A stretch of 64,000 nt of DNA. Origin: Synechococcus sp. BIOS-E4-1. GTDB lineage: Bacteria > Cyanobacteriota > Cyanobacteriia > PCC-6307 > Cyanobiaceae. The position numbers and the translations under genes are program-made. A model generated the notes under the pieces. The model was not told where the DNA came from and did no database searches. It was given only the letters and a program-made list of their open reading frames with translations. Shown one piece after another: positions 33,264 through 42,305 of this stretch. How positions within the stretch are numbered: the stretch's first letter is position 1; every line of letters begins with the position of its first letter. The stretch spans positions 1,323,494-1,387,493 of the forward strand of contig NZ_CP047935.1 in assembly GCF_014279995.1 (NCBI RefSeq), written 5' to 3'.

Positions 33264-34991
33264 ATGAAACTGTTCAAGCAACTGCTTGTTGCTCCTGCTG
33301 CTCTGGGCCTGCTGGCTCCGATGGCTGCCGGTGCAACTGAAGTCAATGTTGCCGGTGTTTCCGACTACGCCCCCGTGTCTCAGGATGCGGTTGCTGTGGA
33401 TCAGGTCACCAGCATCACCCAGTTCTCTGACGTCTACCCGACCGACTGGGCCTATCAGGCTCTCAGCAACCTGATTGAGCGCTACGGCTGTGTCGCCGGT
33501 TATCCCAACGGCACCTACCGCGGCAACCGTGCCATGACCCGCTTTGAGGCGGCCGCACTGTTGAACGCCTGTCTCGACCGCGTCACCGAAGTGACCGACG
33601 AGCTCAAGCGTCTGATGAAGGAGTTCGAAAAAGAACTCGCCATCGTCAAGGGCCGTGTTGACGGACTGGAAGCTCGTGTTGGCGAACTGGAAGCAACCCA
33701 ATTCTCCACCACGACCAAACTGAAAGGTAAAGTTGACTTCGTCATGGGCGGCGTCAGCTACGGCGGTGAGGACTACGACCTGACCATTCCTACCCGTCAG
33801 ATCGGTACCACCGACGACGGCGACGCCATCTACTACAAGGACAAGGGCAAGTACCTCGGTCAGGACGCTTTCACGTTCAACTACCGCGCCACCCTGAACC
33901 TGAACACCAGCTTCACGGGTAAGGACCTGCTGTATACCCGCCTGCGTTCCGGTAACTTCAACACCAACGCCTTCTCCGGTAAGGGTTACACCGGCAACAT
34001 CACCCAGCTGACCGTTGCTAAGTCAACGGGTGATGCCCTGAAGGTCGACAAGCTCTGGTATCAGTTCCCTCTGGGTGCCGACTTCCAGGTTTATCTGGGT
34101 GCCAAGATTGAGAATTACTACATGCTTGGCGCTCCCGCCACCGTGTATCGCGAGATTCTCAAGGACTTCAAACTGGGTGGTTACTACGGCGTTTATGGCG
34201 CCAGCACCTCTCCTGGTGCAGGTATCGTCTGGAAGCCCAACAGCCTGAACGATCCTTACGATCCCAAGTTCACTGTTGCTGTGAACTACACCGCCAAGAA
34301 TGGCGCCAAGGGCAACCCCCAGACAGGCGGCGGTATCGGCACCGACACCTCCAAGGGTAAGTTCCTGGCTCAGATCGGCTACGGCGGTCCTCAGTGGAAC
34401 ATCAACGCTGGCTATGCCTACATCCAGGACGGCATGACCGTCGGTTACGGCACACCTCTGGGTGCTACCACCAAAGTTCAAGGTGGTGACGACGAGTCCG
34501 CATCTCGTGGTTTCAGTGACGCCAATGCGTTCGCCCTGCGTGCCTGGTGGCAGCCCTCCGAGGCAAGCTGGGTTCCCTCCATCACCCTTGGTTGGGACTA
34601 CACGTCCTTCAGCCACGACAACGATCAAGGTGCAATCACCGTTGACGGCACCACTTTCGACGGCAGAAACAAGAGAAAGCAGGCTTCCCAGGGTTGGACC
34701 GTTGGTCTGAACTGGAAGGATGCATTCCTCAAGGGCAACCTGCTTGGTTTCGCCATCGGCCAGCCTCAGTTCGAGACCGAGCGTGAGAACGGCACTCCCG
34801 ATGACGGCAACTACGCCATGGAGCTGTACTACCAGTTCCAAGTCACCGACAACATTGCTGTGACTCCCGCCATCTTCTACGTCTCCCGTCCCTTCGGTGA
34901 GCTCACCGGCAGCGGTCCTCGCACCGGTGGCGAAAATGCTGAAAGCTTCAACACCTTCGGCTACCTCGTGAAGACCACCTTCCGTTTCTGA
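33264..34991 (+). CDS. SLH-domain outer-membrane porin (iron-uptake porin/SomA type)
   Basis: 575 residues with a signal peptide (LLVAPAALGLLAPMAAGATE). An SLH domain follows (QFSDVYPTDWAYQALSNLIE; YGCVAGYPNGTYRGNRAMTRFEA) that anchors to peptidoglycan-linked polymer, then a coiled coil (residues about 110-150). A long beta-barrel of the carbohydrate-selective/OprB-like family follows, ending in a C-terminal Phe (KTTFRF), as in outer-membrane barrels. Cyanobacterial proteins of this layout are major porins, some linked to iron uptake. Strong biased codon use suggests high expression. A terminator follows at once. Confidence 0.92.
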   Translation: MKLFKQLLVAPAALGLLAPMAAGATEVNVAGVSDYAPVSQDAVAVDQVTSITQFSDVYPTDWAYQALSNLIERYGCVAGYPNGTYRGNRAMTRFEAAALLNACLDRVTEVTDELKRLMKEFEKELAIVKGRVDGLEARVGELEATQFSTTTKLKGKVDFVMGGVSYGGEDYDLTIPTRQIGTTDDGDAIYYKDKGKYLGQDAFTFNYRATLNLNTSFTGKDLLYTRLRSGNFNTNAFSGKGYTGNITQLTVAKSTGDALKVDKLWYQFPLGADFQVYLGAKIENYYMLGAPATVYREILKDFKLGGYYGVYGASTSPGAGIVWKPNSLNDPYDPKFTVAVNYTAKNGAKGNPQTGGGIGTDTSKGKFLAQIGYGGPQWNINAGYAYIQDGMTVGYGTPLGATTKVQGGDDESASRGFSDANAFALRAWWQPSEASWVPSITLGWDYTSFSHDNDQGAITVDGTTFDGRNKRKQASQGWTVGLNWKDAFLKGNLLGFAIGQPQFETERENGTPDDGNYAMELYYQFQVTDNIAVTPAIFYVSRPFGELTGSGPRTGGENAESFNTFGYLVKTTFRF

Positions 34992-35016
34992 TTCAGATCG
35001 GTTGATGTTTCTCCAG

Positions 35017-35045
35017 GCTCCCTCTTTGAGGGAGCTTTCTTTTTG
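35017..35045 (+). terminator. Terminator of the porin gene
   Basis: GCTCCCTC-TTT-GAGGGAGC followed by TTTCTTTTT: a perfect 8-bp stem and T tract, 26 bp after the stop codon. Confidence 0.9.
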
Positions 35046-35059
35046 TGATTTAGTTCAAT

Positions 35060-35086
35060 AAAAAAAGGAGGTTTTCAGGCCTCCTT
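35060..35086 (-). terminator. Terminator of the small secreted protein gene
   Basis: On the minus strand GGAGGCCTGAAAACCTCC is followed by a run of T, 30 bp past the stop at 35115. Confidence 0.85.
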
Positions 35087-35114
35087 CCGTATTGATCCTG
35101 ACTGGCTGAATTGG

Positions 35115-35351
35115 TTACCAGCAGTTTTCGCCCTCACCAATCGGCACGCAAATATCCTCTTCTGCAGCTTTCTCAGCTGCTTTCTTGGCATCGGCATCCT
35201 TCTTGGCTTCGGCGTCGATGTCCTGATCAGTGCTCCACTCCTGCAATCCACCACCCATAGGGTTGGTGTCAGCAAGTGCAGCTGGAACTGCAACCTGGCT
35301 GCTCAGTGCAGCTGCACCGGCGAGAAAGATGGAAAGAGTTGACCTCTTCAT
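35115..35351 (-). CDS. Small secreted/periplasmic protein, unknown
   Basis: 78 residues from MKRSTLSIFLAGAAALSSQV (ATG 35351). A typical signal peptide with cleavage expected after ALA is followed by an Asp/Lys/Ala-rich helix (DADAKKAAEKAAEEDIC) and a C-terminus with two Cys (CVPIGEGENCW), possibly a disulfide. An upstream ATG at 35384 would add 11 residues before the signal. Located between the porin and PiuC-type genes, suggesting an envelope role; function unknown. Confidence 0.7.
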   Translation of the reverse strand: MKRSTLSIFLAGAAALSSQVAVPAALADTNPMGGGLQEWSTDQDIDAEAKKDADAKKAAEKAAEEDICVPIGEGENCW

Positions 35352-35409
35352 TCCAGTAATCACCATTGATATAGGCTCTTTCAATTCTAAGTCGTTTCAA
35401 CTGCGTTGA

Positions 35410-36069
35410 TCAGGTGCCCAGTGATCGCAGTAAATTTGTATACGCCAAAAACACCAGGTCGAGTTCTTCGCTGCGACCGTGTTTGGCGAGTAATCCTCTG
35501 GCACCCGTATCCAGTTGAAATAAGGTCACGCGATCTGTTTCGTTCTTCAGATAGCTTTCGATCCAACCCACGCAAGCAACGCGTTCTCCGCTGGTGACTG
35601 TGTTGACGCGATGCATGGTGGAGCTGGGATAGATCACGATCTCTCCCTGCTGAAGTGCAAGTTCCAGGGAGTCCGTCAGCGTGTCGACTTCCAGTGAACC
35701 GCCTGCGAACGAATGCTGGTCAGACAAGCAGAGCGTGAAGGAAAGGTCGCTTCTGCCGCTGCTCATGTAGGCGTTGTCAACATGGCTGTCATATCCACCT
35801 CCGGTTCTTGTTCGGCTGATCAAAAACCGGTGCAGTTTTCGCGGCACACAGAAGCTTTTGATCGCTGGATGTGCCCACATTGCCTGTTGTACGAGGTTTT
35901 GAATCTCGGCTCTAAGTGCAGATGTGTGAACGATCTGTTCATTGATTTTCCCGTCTCTGGCTTGTGCTCCAGCCGTTGTCCTGCCGTCAATCCATTCACC
36001 GTTCTTGATGTTGTCCAGCATTGCCTGGCACTGCTGGGGATTGAAAAGCTGGAGCTTGATGTGGTTCAT
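35410..36069 (-). CDS. PiuC/PKHD-type Fe(II)/2-oxoglutarate dioxygenase
   Basis: 219 residues. Iron ligands His96 and Asp98 (YDSHVDNAYM) and His153 (TMHRVNTVTS), with Arg163 for 2-oxoglutarate. The C-terminal extension WIESYLKNETDRVTLFQLD is characteristic of PiuC-like hydroxylases, genes often controlled by iron and adjacent to iron-uptake genes. Divergent from the iron-binding protein gene, sharing a 50-100 bp AT-rich intergenic region that could hold a Fur site. Substrate unknown. Confidence 0.85.
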   Translation of the reverse strand: MNHIKLQLFNPQQCQAMLDNIKNGEWIDGRTTAGAQARDGKINEQIVHTSALRAEIQNLVQQAMWAHPAIKSFCVPRKLHRFLISRTRTGGGYDSHVDNAYMSSGRSDLSFTLCLSDQHSFAGGSLEVDTLTDSLELALQQGEIVIYPSSTMHRVNTVTSGERVACVGWIESYLKNETDRVTLFQLDTGARGLLAKHGRSEELDLVFLAYTNLLRSLGT

Positions 36070-36169
36070 TGAGCACAGTGTACTTGTATAAAATATTTAA
36101 ACAGGTTGTATCGACTGAATGCGACGTTTTGGTTTTTCGCAGACAACCTCAGGTGGGTTCTTGTGTTTT

Positions 36170-37171
36170 ATGAAGCTGCTTGCCTTTCCCTTGCTTGCAT
36201 CACTGTCTTTTCTGACGGCTGCTGCGCAGGCTGAAGAAGTTCGTGTTTACTCCGGTCGTCATTACAATACCGACCGACAGAGTTACAAGGCTTTTTCCGA
36301 TAAAACCGGTATCAAGGTTCGACTGATCGAAGCTTCCGGGATCTCCCTGGTTGAGCGCCTCAAGCGCGAAGGAAGCAATACCAAGGCTGATGTGATCATT
36401 CTTGTTGACGCAGCCAGAATTAATAATGCAGCAAAAGCAGGATTGTTTCAGCCGATCAACTCGGCCAAGCTGAATTCCGAAGTCCCAGCACGTTATCGGG
36501 ATCCAGGTAATCGTTGGTTCGGAATTTCACGACGTGTTCGTGCCATCGTGATTAACCCTAACCAGGTTAAGCCTTCGCAGGTTAAAACTTATGCGCAGTT
36601 GGCTTCTCCTGAACTCAAAGGCAAAGTCTGTCTGCGTAATCGTAAAAATGTCTACAACCAGTCTTTGGTTGCTGATCAGCTCGCGATCCGCGGCGAGGCA
36701 AAAACCAAGGCTTGGCTAAAGGGTTTGGTTTCCAATGTTTCACAGCCTTACTTCCCTGGTGATATCGCCTTGATTCGTGCTGTTGCCCAGGGCAAGTGTG
36801 GTGTTGGCGTGGTCAATCATTACTATTTGGCCCGCATGCGTGCAGGGATTAATGGGGCGAAGGATCAGAAGCTCGGTAATCAGGTGAAAATTGTGATGCC
36901 GAATCCTGCGCACGTGAATATCAGTGCTGCAGCGGTTTCTAAATACGCCAAAAACAAATCAGCTGCTGTCAAGCTCATCGAGTTCTTGGCTTCTCCTAAC
37001 GGAAGCAGAGGTATTGCGGGTCCCACCTTCGAGTTCCCACTGACTGGGGTTGGTGGCTCAACCTATCTCAAAGGGATGACAAAGTTCACACCAGATAATG
37101 TGACAATCGCTCAGCTGAGTGCATTGAATCCCAAGGCCATTCAGCTCATGGCCCAGGCCGGTTGGCAATGA
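36170..37171 (+). CDS. futA: Iron(III) ABC transporter substrate-binding protein
   Basis: 333 residues from ATG 36170 (MKLLAFPLLASLSFLTAAAQ, signal peptide with AQA cleavage). An ATG at 36119 would put 17 polar residues ahead of it. Motifs EEVRVYSGRHYNTDRQSYKA and GVGVVNHYYLARM, plus RDPGNRWFGISRR, match the FutA/IdiA family that binds ferric iron in the periplasm with tyrosines. The permease and ATPase subunits are not here. The 3' end overlaps the convergent ubiD-type gene by 26 bp. Confidence 0.9.
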   Translation: MKLLAFPLLASLSFLTAAAQAEEVRVYSGRHYNTDRQSYKAFSDKTGIKVRLIEASGISLVERLKREGSNTKADVIILVDAARINNAAKAGLFQPINSAKLNSEVPARYRDPGNRWFGISRRVRAIVINPNQVKPSQVKTYAQLASPELKGKVCLRNRKNVYNQSLVADQLAIRGEAKTKAWLKGLVSNVSQPYFPGDIALIRAVAQGKCGVGVVNHYYLARMRAGINGAKDQKLGNQVKIVMPNPAHVNISAAAVSKYAKNKSAAVKLIEFLASPNGSRGIAGPTFEFPLTGVGGSTYLKGMTKFTPDNVTIAQLSALNPKAIQLMAQAGWQ

Positions 37172-38705
37172 GTTGATCCAGCAGGTAGCCGAACAATTCG
37201 GGGTTCGGCTCCCTGTTGCTGATGTCGCTTAAACCCAGTTCGTCCAGACGATCAGTGACGTGCTGTTCGAGATCGTCTGGTCTGCTGAGCGGTTTGCCCC
37301 AGGGATGGTTTTTCTCAGGGCCAACTTTTGTTGTGGCGTCGATTGCCAGTCTGCCGCCAAGGCCAAGTTGCTCACTGGCGAAGTCCAGGCTGTCGAATGG
37401 CGTGTTCTCCAGGGTGAACAGATCCCTTTGCGGATCCACCTGAGCAGCGATGGCCCAGACCACCTGGCGAGGATCGCGCACGTTGATGTGACTGTCGACC
37501 ACCACCACGAACTTGGTGTAGGTGAACTGTGGCAAGGCGCTCCAGAAGGCCATCGCGGCTCGCTTCGCTTGACCTGGGTAGGCCTTGTCGATCGAGATCA
37601 CCGCGAGTTTGTAGCTCAGCGCTTCCATCGGCAGGAAGAAATCTTTGATCTCGGGGATCTGCTGGCGCAGGATCGGTGTGTAGATCCTGTTCAGTGCGAT
37701 GGCAAGCATCGCTTCTTCCTTGGGAGGCCGTCCGCTGAAGGTGGTCAGAAAAACCGGATCCTTGCGTTGCGTCATGCAGTGGAACCGCACCAGCGGTGAG
37801 TCCTCAACACCGCCGTAAAACCCCATGTGGTCACCAAAGGGGCCATCCGGCATCACTTCGCCTGGTGTGATCGTGCCCTCCAGCACCACTTCACTGTGAC
37901 TCGGCACCTGAAGATCAACTGTTTTGCAGGGAGCGAGCCTGACGCCTTCCCCGGCATAAATCCCTGCGAATAACCATTCGCTTAACTGCACTGGAATTGG
38001 CGTGGCTGCGGCCATCACCAGCAGTGGATGGACACCGATGGCGATGGCGATCTCCAGCTTCTGTCCGAGAGCAGACGCCTTGCGCAGATGACGAGCACCG
38101 CCGCGGACGCTGAGCCAGTGCACGGTCATGGTGTTGACCGACTGTTTCTGAAGCCGATAAACCCCCACGTTGGGGACCCCAGTTTCGGGGTCTTTCGTGA
38201 TCACCAGTCCGAGCGTGATCACGCCGCCTGCGTCGCCTGGCCAGGGACGGATCAGAGGGATGTTATGGAGGTTGACCTCATCGCCTTCAAAAACCTGCTG
38301 ACGGCAGGGCGGCAACAGATCCCGGTCCGGTCTTGCTTTCACCAGGTCCCAGAACACCCGGGCAAATTTCTTGGTTTCGCCTAATCCCTTGGGTGGGCGT
38401 GGCTGCTGGAGCAACGCCAGGCGCTCGCCCAGCTCCTCCAGTTGCTCTGGATGATCAAGGCCCATGCTCCAGACAACGCGCTCCACGGTGCCGAGCAGGT
38501 TGACGGCGACCGGCATGGAGGATCCGATCACGTTCTCGAACAACAACCCCGGTCCTCCGCTGGCCAGGACGCGATCAGCAATGGCCGCCAACTCGAGATC
38601 CGGATCGACCGGTGCCGTGATCCGCTTCAGTTGACCCCGCTCCTCCAGCAATTGAATGAAGGCGCGCAGATCCCTGGTGCCGGGACCGGAGCGGAACAGA
38701 GCCAT
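37146..38705 (-). CDS. UbiD-family decarboxylase
   Basis: 519 residues: RDLRAFIQLLEERGQLKRI at the N-terminus, then the prenylated-FMN-dependent UbiD core (GVYRLQKQSVNTMTVHWLSV, PEGPFGDHMGFYGG-like segment PDGPFGDHMGFYGGVEDSPL, and a C-terminal WAIAAQVDPQRDLFTLENTP). Cyanobacterial members probably decarboxylate a quinone precursor, in keeping with plastoquinone synthesis, but the substrate is inferred. Convergent overlap with futA. Confidence 0.88.
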   Translation of the reverse strand: MALFRSGPGTRDLRAFIQLLEERGQLKRITAPVDPDLELAAIADRVLASGGPGLLFENVIGSSMPVAVNLLGTVERVVWSMGLDHPEQLEELGERLALLQQPRPPKGLGETKKFARVFWDLVKARPDRDLLPPCRQQVFEGDEVNLHNIPLIRPWPGDAGGVITLGLVITKDPETGVPNVGVYRLQKQSVNTMTVHWLSVRGGARHLRKASALGQKLEIAIAIGVHPLLVMAAATPIPVQLSEWLFAGIYAGEGVRLAPCKTVDLQVPSHSEVVLEGTITPGEVMPDGPFGDHMGFYGGVEDSPLVRFHCMTQRKDPVFLTTFSGRPPKEEAMLAIALNRIYTPILRQQIPEIKDFFLPMEALSYKLAVISIDKAYPGQAKRAAMAFWSALPQFTYTKFVVVVDSHINVRDPRQVVWAIAAQVDPQRDLFTLENTPFDSLDFASEQLGLGGRLAIDATTKVGPEKNHPWGKPLSRPDDLEQHVTDRLDELGLSDISNREPNPELFGYLLDQLIANRPGP

Positions 38706-38768
38706 CTGGAAGCCACCTCAGCGAGGGTGATCTCGGTACTGTGACGCACGCTGACGGTGAGTGTGGCC

Positions 38769-39509
38769 ATGCAGGTTTCCTATTTTCATGCGGCCGCGGA
38801 TGTTCCCGACACGGTCGGTTCCGCTGATGGTCCTGACGCAGCGGTCGTGATCGATGTTTTGCGTGCCACGACCACGATTGCCTGGGCGCTGCACAACGGT
38901 GCCGAGGCGGTTCAGGCGTTCGCTGATCTCGATGCCTTGCGCGCTGAGGCGCAGCAATGGCCTGAATCTGCTCGACTGCTGTTGGGGGAGCGTGGTGGTT
39001 GCATGCTCGAGGGCTTTGACCTTGGCAATTCCCCTGTGGCGGTGACCCCTGAGCTGGTGCATGGCAAGCGATTGCTGATGAGCACCACCAACGGCACCCG
39101 TGCACTGCAGCGGGTTCGCGATGTCGCTTGTGTTGTCACGGCGGCTCTGCCCAACCGACGCGCTGTCGCAGAAAGGCTGCTGGCAGGGAAACACCAACGG
39201 ATCCTCATTCTTGGCAGTGGTTGGGAAGGCAGCTATTCCCTGGAGGATTCGCTGGCTGCTGGCGCGATCGGAGAGCTGCTTGTGTCGGCAGGAGCTTCGG
39301 TAGCGAATGATGAACTTCATGCGGCACTGTCCCTCTGGAATCAGTGGAAGCATGACCCTGAGTCCTGCCTACGCACCGCTTCGCATGGTCAGAGGCTGAT
39401 CGGGATCGGCAACCACGATGCTGATTTCAGTTGTTGCGCGGCACTGGATCAGATTCAGGTCGTTCCGACCCAGGTCGAACCCGGTGTTTTACGAGCCGTT
39501 CCTGTCTGA
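38769..39509 (+). CDS. comB: 2-phosphosulfolactate phosphatase family (ComB-like)
   Basis: 246 residues from ATG 38769 ([15 protein letters not shown]); a GTG at 38757 adds four. Motifs [56 protein letters not shown] and [21 protein letters not shown] are those of the ComB family. The archaeal enzyme makes sulfolactate for coenzyme M; in cyanobacteria the role is not established. Confidence 0.82.
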   Translation: MQVSYFHAAADVPDTVGSADGPDAAVVIDVLRATTTIAWALHNGAEAVQAFADLDALRAEAQQWPESARLLLGERGGCMLEGFDLGNSPVAVTPELVHGKRLLMSTTNGTRALQRVRDVACVVTAALPNRRAVAERLLAGKHQRILILGSGWEGSYSLEDSLAAGAIGELLVSAGASVANDELHAALSLWNQWKHDPESCLRTASHGQRLIGIGNHDADFSCCAALDQIQVVPTQVEPGVLRAVPV

Positions 39510-39561
39510 AGCGCGGAGCTCTCGTCAGCCATACCATTTCATCGACTGAACCCTGACCTCT

Positions 39562-40383
39562 GTGCGTGATTTCCTGGCGGCGGCCGTGCAACTCACCAGC
39601 GGTTCCGATCCGCAGAGCAATTTCACTGCTGCCGAGGAACAGATCGACCTTGCTGCACGCAGGGGAGCCGAGTTGATCGGCCTTCCTGAGAACTTTGCCT
39701 TTCTCGGGGAGGATTCAAGGCGTCTGGAACTGGCGTCCGACCTTGCTGAACAGGCCTCCAGTTTCCTGGTCACCATGGCGCGTCGCTATCAGGTGGTGAT
39801 CATGGGCGGCGGTTTCCCTGTCCCCGTCGGTGACGGTGAACACAGCTATCAACGCGCTCAGCTGGTGGGTCGAGATGGTCAGATCCTTGCCAGTTACGAC
39901 AAACTCCATCTGTTCGATGTCGACCTGGCAGACGGCAGTTCCTATCGAGAGTCAGCCTCTTTCAGCCCTGGGATGACGTCTCCGCCCGTTGTGGATGTGC
40001 CTGGACTCTGTCGGGTAGGGCTGTCCATCTGCTACGACGTGCGCTTCCCTGAGCTCTACCGAGATCTGATCGGAGCAGGAGCTGAGTTGTTGATGATTCC
40101 CGCCGCTTTCACCGCCTTCACGGGTAAGGACCACTGGCAGGTGCTGCTTCAGGCGCGTGCGATCGAAAACACCTCCTACGTGCTTGCCCCTGCACAGACT
40201 GGTGTCTACGCAGGACGACGTCAGAACCATGGGCATTCCATGGTGATTGACCCATGGGGAACCGTGCTGGCCGATGCCGGGGTCAGCCCTGGTGCCGCCG
40301 TCGCTCCGATTGACCTGGATCATCTCGAGCGCATCCGCAGGCAGATGCCTTGCCTCAAGCACCGCAGAACCGCACTGTTCTGA
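39562..40383 (+). CDS. Nitrilase-superfamily carbon-nitrogen hydrolase
   Basis: 273 residues, GTG start. The catalytic triad is visible: Glu in GLPENFAFLG, Lys in ILASYDKLHLFDVDL, and Cys in VGLSICYDVRFPELYRDLIG. The combination resembles the Nit1/Nit2 branch (omega-amidase or deaminated-glutathione amidase), but the substrate is not certain. Its 3' end overlaps an alternative start of the amidase gene, so the two are probably co-transcribed. Confidence 0.88.
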   Translation: MRDFLAAAVQLTSGSDPQSNFTAAEEQIDLAARRGAELIGLPENFAFLGEDSRRLELASDLAEQASSFLVTMARRYQVVIMGGGFPVPVGDGEHSYQRAQLVGRDGQILASYDKLHLFDVDLADGSSYRESASFSPGMTSPPVVDVPGLCRVGLSICYDVRFPELYRDLIGAGAELLMIPAAFTAFTGKDHWQVLLQARAIENTSYVLAPAQTGVYAGRRQNHGHSMVIDPWGTVLADAGVSPGAAVAPIDLDHLERIRRQMPCLKHRRTALF

Positions 40384-40388
40384 AGCTG

Positions 40389-41480
40389 ATGCCTCGGCCA
40401 CCTCGTCGTTTCAGTGCCCTGCTGGTTGCCCTCGCCCTGCAGAGCGCAGGTTTGCTGATGGCGTTGCCCGCTCGGGCCGCCAGTGCCCTTGCTGCCTGGT
40501 CTCTGGGTAGTGATGGGGTTCTTCAATTGCGCACGGCCACAGGTGCGCGCCTCGATGCCTTCTTTGAAGCCGGGGAAGCCGGTCGTGGGCCAAGGGTCTG
40601 GATCGACTTCCCCGGTGAGCTGAGCCGCGCCCGCAAACTTCGAGGCTCCGGTCCCGTCCGCGAGGTTCGACTGGGAAAGCCCAACCCTGGTGCCACGCGT
40701 CTGGTCATCGAGTTCAATCCAGGCGTTGAACTCGACCCTGGTCAGTTGCGACTGATCGGTACCTCGCCGGATCGCTGGAAGTTGATGTTCGAGGGGCTGG
40801 CCACCAGAGGCCTCCGCACCATCGGGGAAGGCGATCTCAATCGGGCAAGTTCCGGCCGCTGGGGTGGCGTTCGCATCAAGCCCACGCGGACGCCTGTCAA
40901 TGCAGCAGGGCTCCCGACTGTTCCTCGCGGCCGTTACAGAGTTGTGATCGATCCAGGTCATGGTGGGCCTGACCCCGGCGCGGTGGGGATTAGAGGGATT
41001 CGCGAGTCGGAAATCGTTCTCGATATCTCTCTTCAGGTGGCTCGCTTGCTTGAGGCCAAGGGTGTTCAGGTCACCCTGACCCGTACTGCAGAAGTGGATG
41101 TTGATCTGCCGCCGAGGGTCTCACTTGCCAACCGACTTGGTGCAACAGCGTTTGTGAGCATCCATGCCAATGCAATCAGCATGTCCCGTCCGGAAGTGAA
41201 CGGCATTGAAACCTTTTATTTCTCCGATCCCCGCTCCGCACGGCTGGCCGCTCACATTCAGCAGCAGGTGCTGAATGTGTCTCCCGGAAGTCCCAATCGC
41301 GGCGTCCGTCGCGGACGCTTCTTCGTGATTCGCCGCACCACCATGCCTTCGGTATTGGTGGAAACAGGGTTTGTCACGGGCAGTCTCGATTCCCCAAGGC
41401 TGGCCACCGCATCACATCGCCGTCGGCTCTCTCTGGCCATTGCCACCGGCATCCTTGAGTATCTCCAGGGGGTGCGATGA
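40389..41480 (+). CDS. N-acetylmuramoyl-L-alanine amidase with AMIN domain
   Basis: 363 residues from ATG 40389 (start at 40350 would lie inside the nitrilase gene). Signal sequence FSALLVALALQSAGLLMALP, then an AMIN domain (about residues 35-140) for envelope localisation. A zinc amidase_3 domain follows: VVIDPGHGGPDPGAVG, RESEIVLDISLQVARLLEA, FVSIHANAISMSRPEVNG, and VLVETGFVTG (catalytic Glu). It cuts peptidoglycan stem peptides in cell separation. Stop overlaps murI by 4 bp. Confidence 0.92.
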   Translation: MPRPPRRFSALLVALALQSAGLLMALPARAASALAAWSLGSDGVLQLRTATGARLDAFFEAGEAGRGPRVWIDFPGELSRARKLRGSGPVREVRLGKPNPGATRLVIEFNPGVELDPGQLRLIGTSPDRWKLMFEGLATRGLRTIGEGDLNRASSGRWGGVRIKPTRTPVNAAGLPTVPRGRYRVVIDPGHGGPDPGAVGIRGIRESEIVLDISLQVARLLEAKGVQVTLTRTAEVDVDLPPRVSLANRLGATAFVSIHANAISMSRPEVNGIETFYFSDPRSARLAAHIQQQVLNVSPGSPNRGVRRGRFFVIRRTTMPSVLVETGFVTGSLDSPRLATASHRRRLSLAIATGILEYLQGVR

Positions 41481-42283
41481 CCATCCGCCTCGGCATGTTT
41501 GACAGTGGCCTGGGGGGACTCACGGTTCTGCGTCGGGTTCTGGAACGCCACGGATCCCTTCAGGTGATCTATCTCGGCGATACGGCCAGGGTTCCCTATG
41601 GCAGTCGTTCAGCGGCTGAAATCCGCACCATTGCCTCAGAAGTGGTGAGTTGGCTGAGCCAGCATCAGATTTCAACTGTGGTGATGGCCTGCAATACCAC
41701 CAATGCCCTGGCCAGGGACGTCGCCGAAGGTCAAGCAGGTGTGCCTGTGGTCGGCCTCATCGGTGCAGCTGCGGCGATGGTTCGGGAAACCCGGGTCGGG
41801 GTGCTGGCAACACCCGCAACCGTCGCATCGGGGGCCTATCGCGAAAGCATCGAGGCTTTGCATCCTGGGACGCTGGTGGTGCAGCAGGCCTGTCCTGAGT
41901 TCGTTCCCTTGATTGAAACGGGAGATCTGCGTTCCGACTCCCTGCGCGATGCCGCAACCCGCTATCTGCAACCCCTGATGGAGGCTTCAGTGGAGTCGGT
42001 GGTGCTCGGCTGTACTCACTATCCCTTGCTGGTGCCGCTGCTCAACAACCTGTTGCCGCAATCCATTCGGCTGATTGATCCGGCCATGGCTATGGCCAGT
42101 CAGCTCGATGCCTTGCTGGGAAAGCCAGTGCCTGGAGGCCTGGATCAGCCCCTAGCCATGGGGGCAACCCGTATTTGTGTGACGGCTGACGCCGAGGGAT
42201 TTGCTGACCGCGCCACGCCCTGGCTGGGGCAACGGCCACGGGTTGAGCTGGTGCAACTGCAGAGACAGGTCGGAGCCTTCTAG
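41477..42283 (+). CDS. murI: Glutamate racemase
   Basis: 268 residues making D-Glu for peptidoglycan. FDSGLGGLTVLRRVLERHG, VMACNTTNALARDVAE (first catalytic Cys) and VVLGCTHYPLLVPLLNNLL (second catalytic Cys) are all present. Translationally coupled (ATGA) to the amidase gene and followed after 22 bp by the prenyl synthase gene. Confidence 0.95.
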   Translation: MTIRLGMFDSGLGGLTVLRRVLERHGSLQVIYLGDTARVPYGSRSAAEIRTIASEVVSWLSQHQISTVVMACNTTNALARDVAEGQAGVPVVGLIGAAAAMVRETRVGVLATPATVASGAYRESIEALHPGTLVVQQACPEFVPLIETGDLRSDSLRDAATRYLQPLMEASVESVVLGCTHYPLLVPLLNNLLPQSIRLIDPAMAMASQLDALLGKPVPGGLDQPLAMGATRICVTADAEGFADRATPWLGQRPRVELVQLQRQVGAF

Positions 42284-42305
42284 GATCTGCGCACTGAGAG
42301 GATTC

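Noticed and set aside
40350-40388. An upstream ATG for the amidase gene at 40350.
   Set aside because: It lies within the nitrilase gene and gives a hydrophilic extension; the ATG at 40389 directly precedes a signal sequence.
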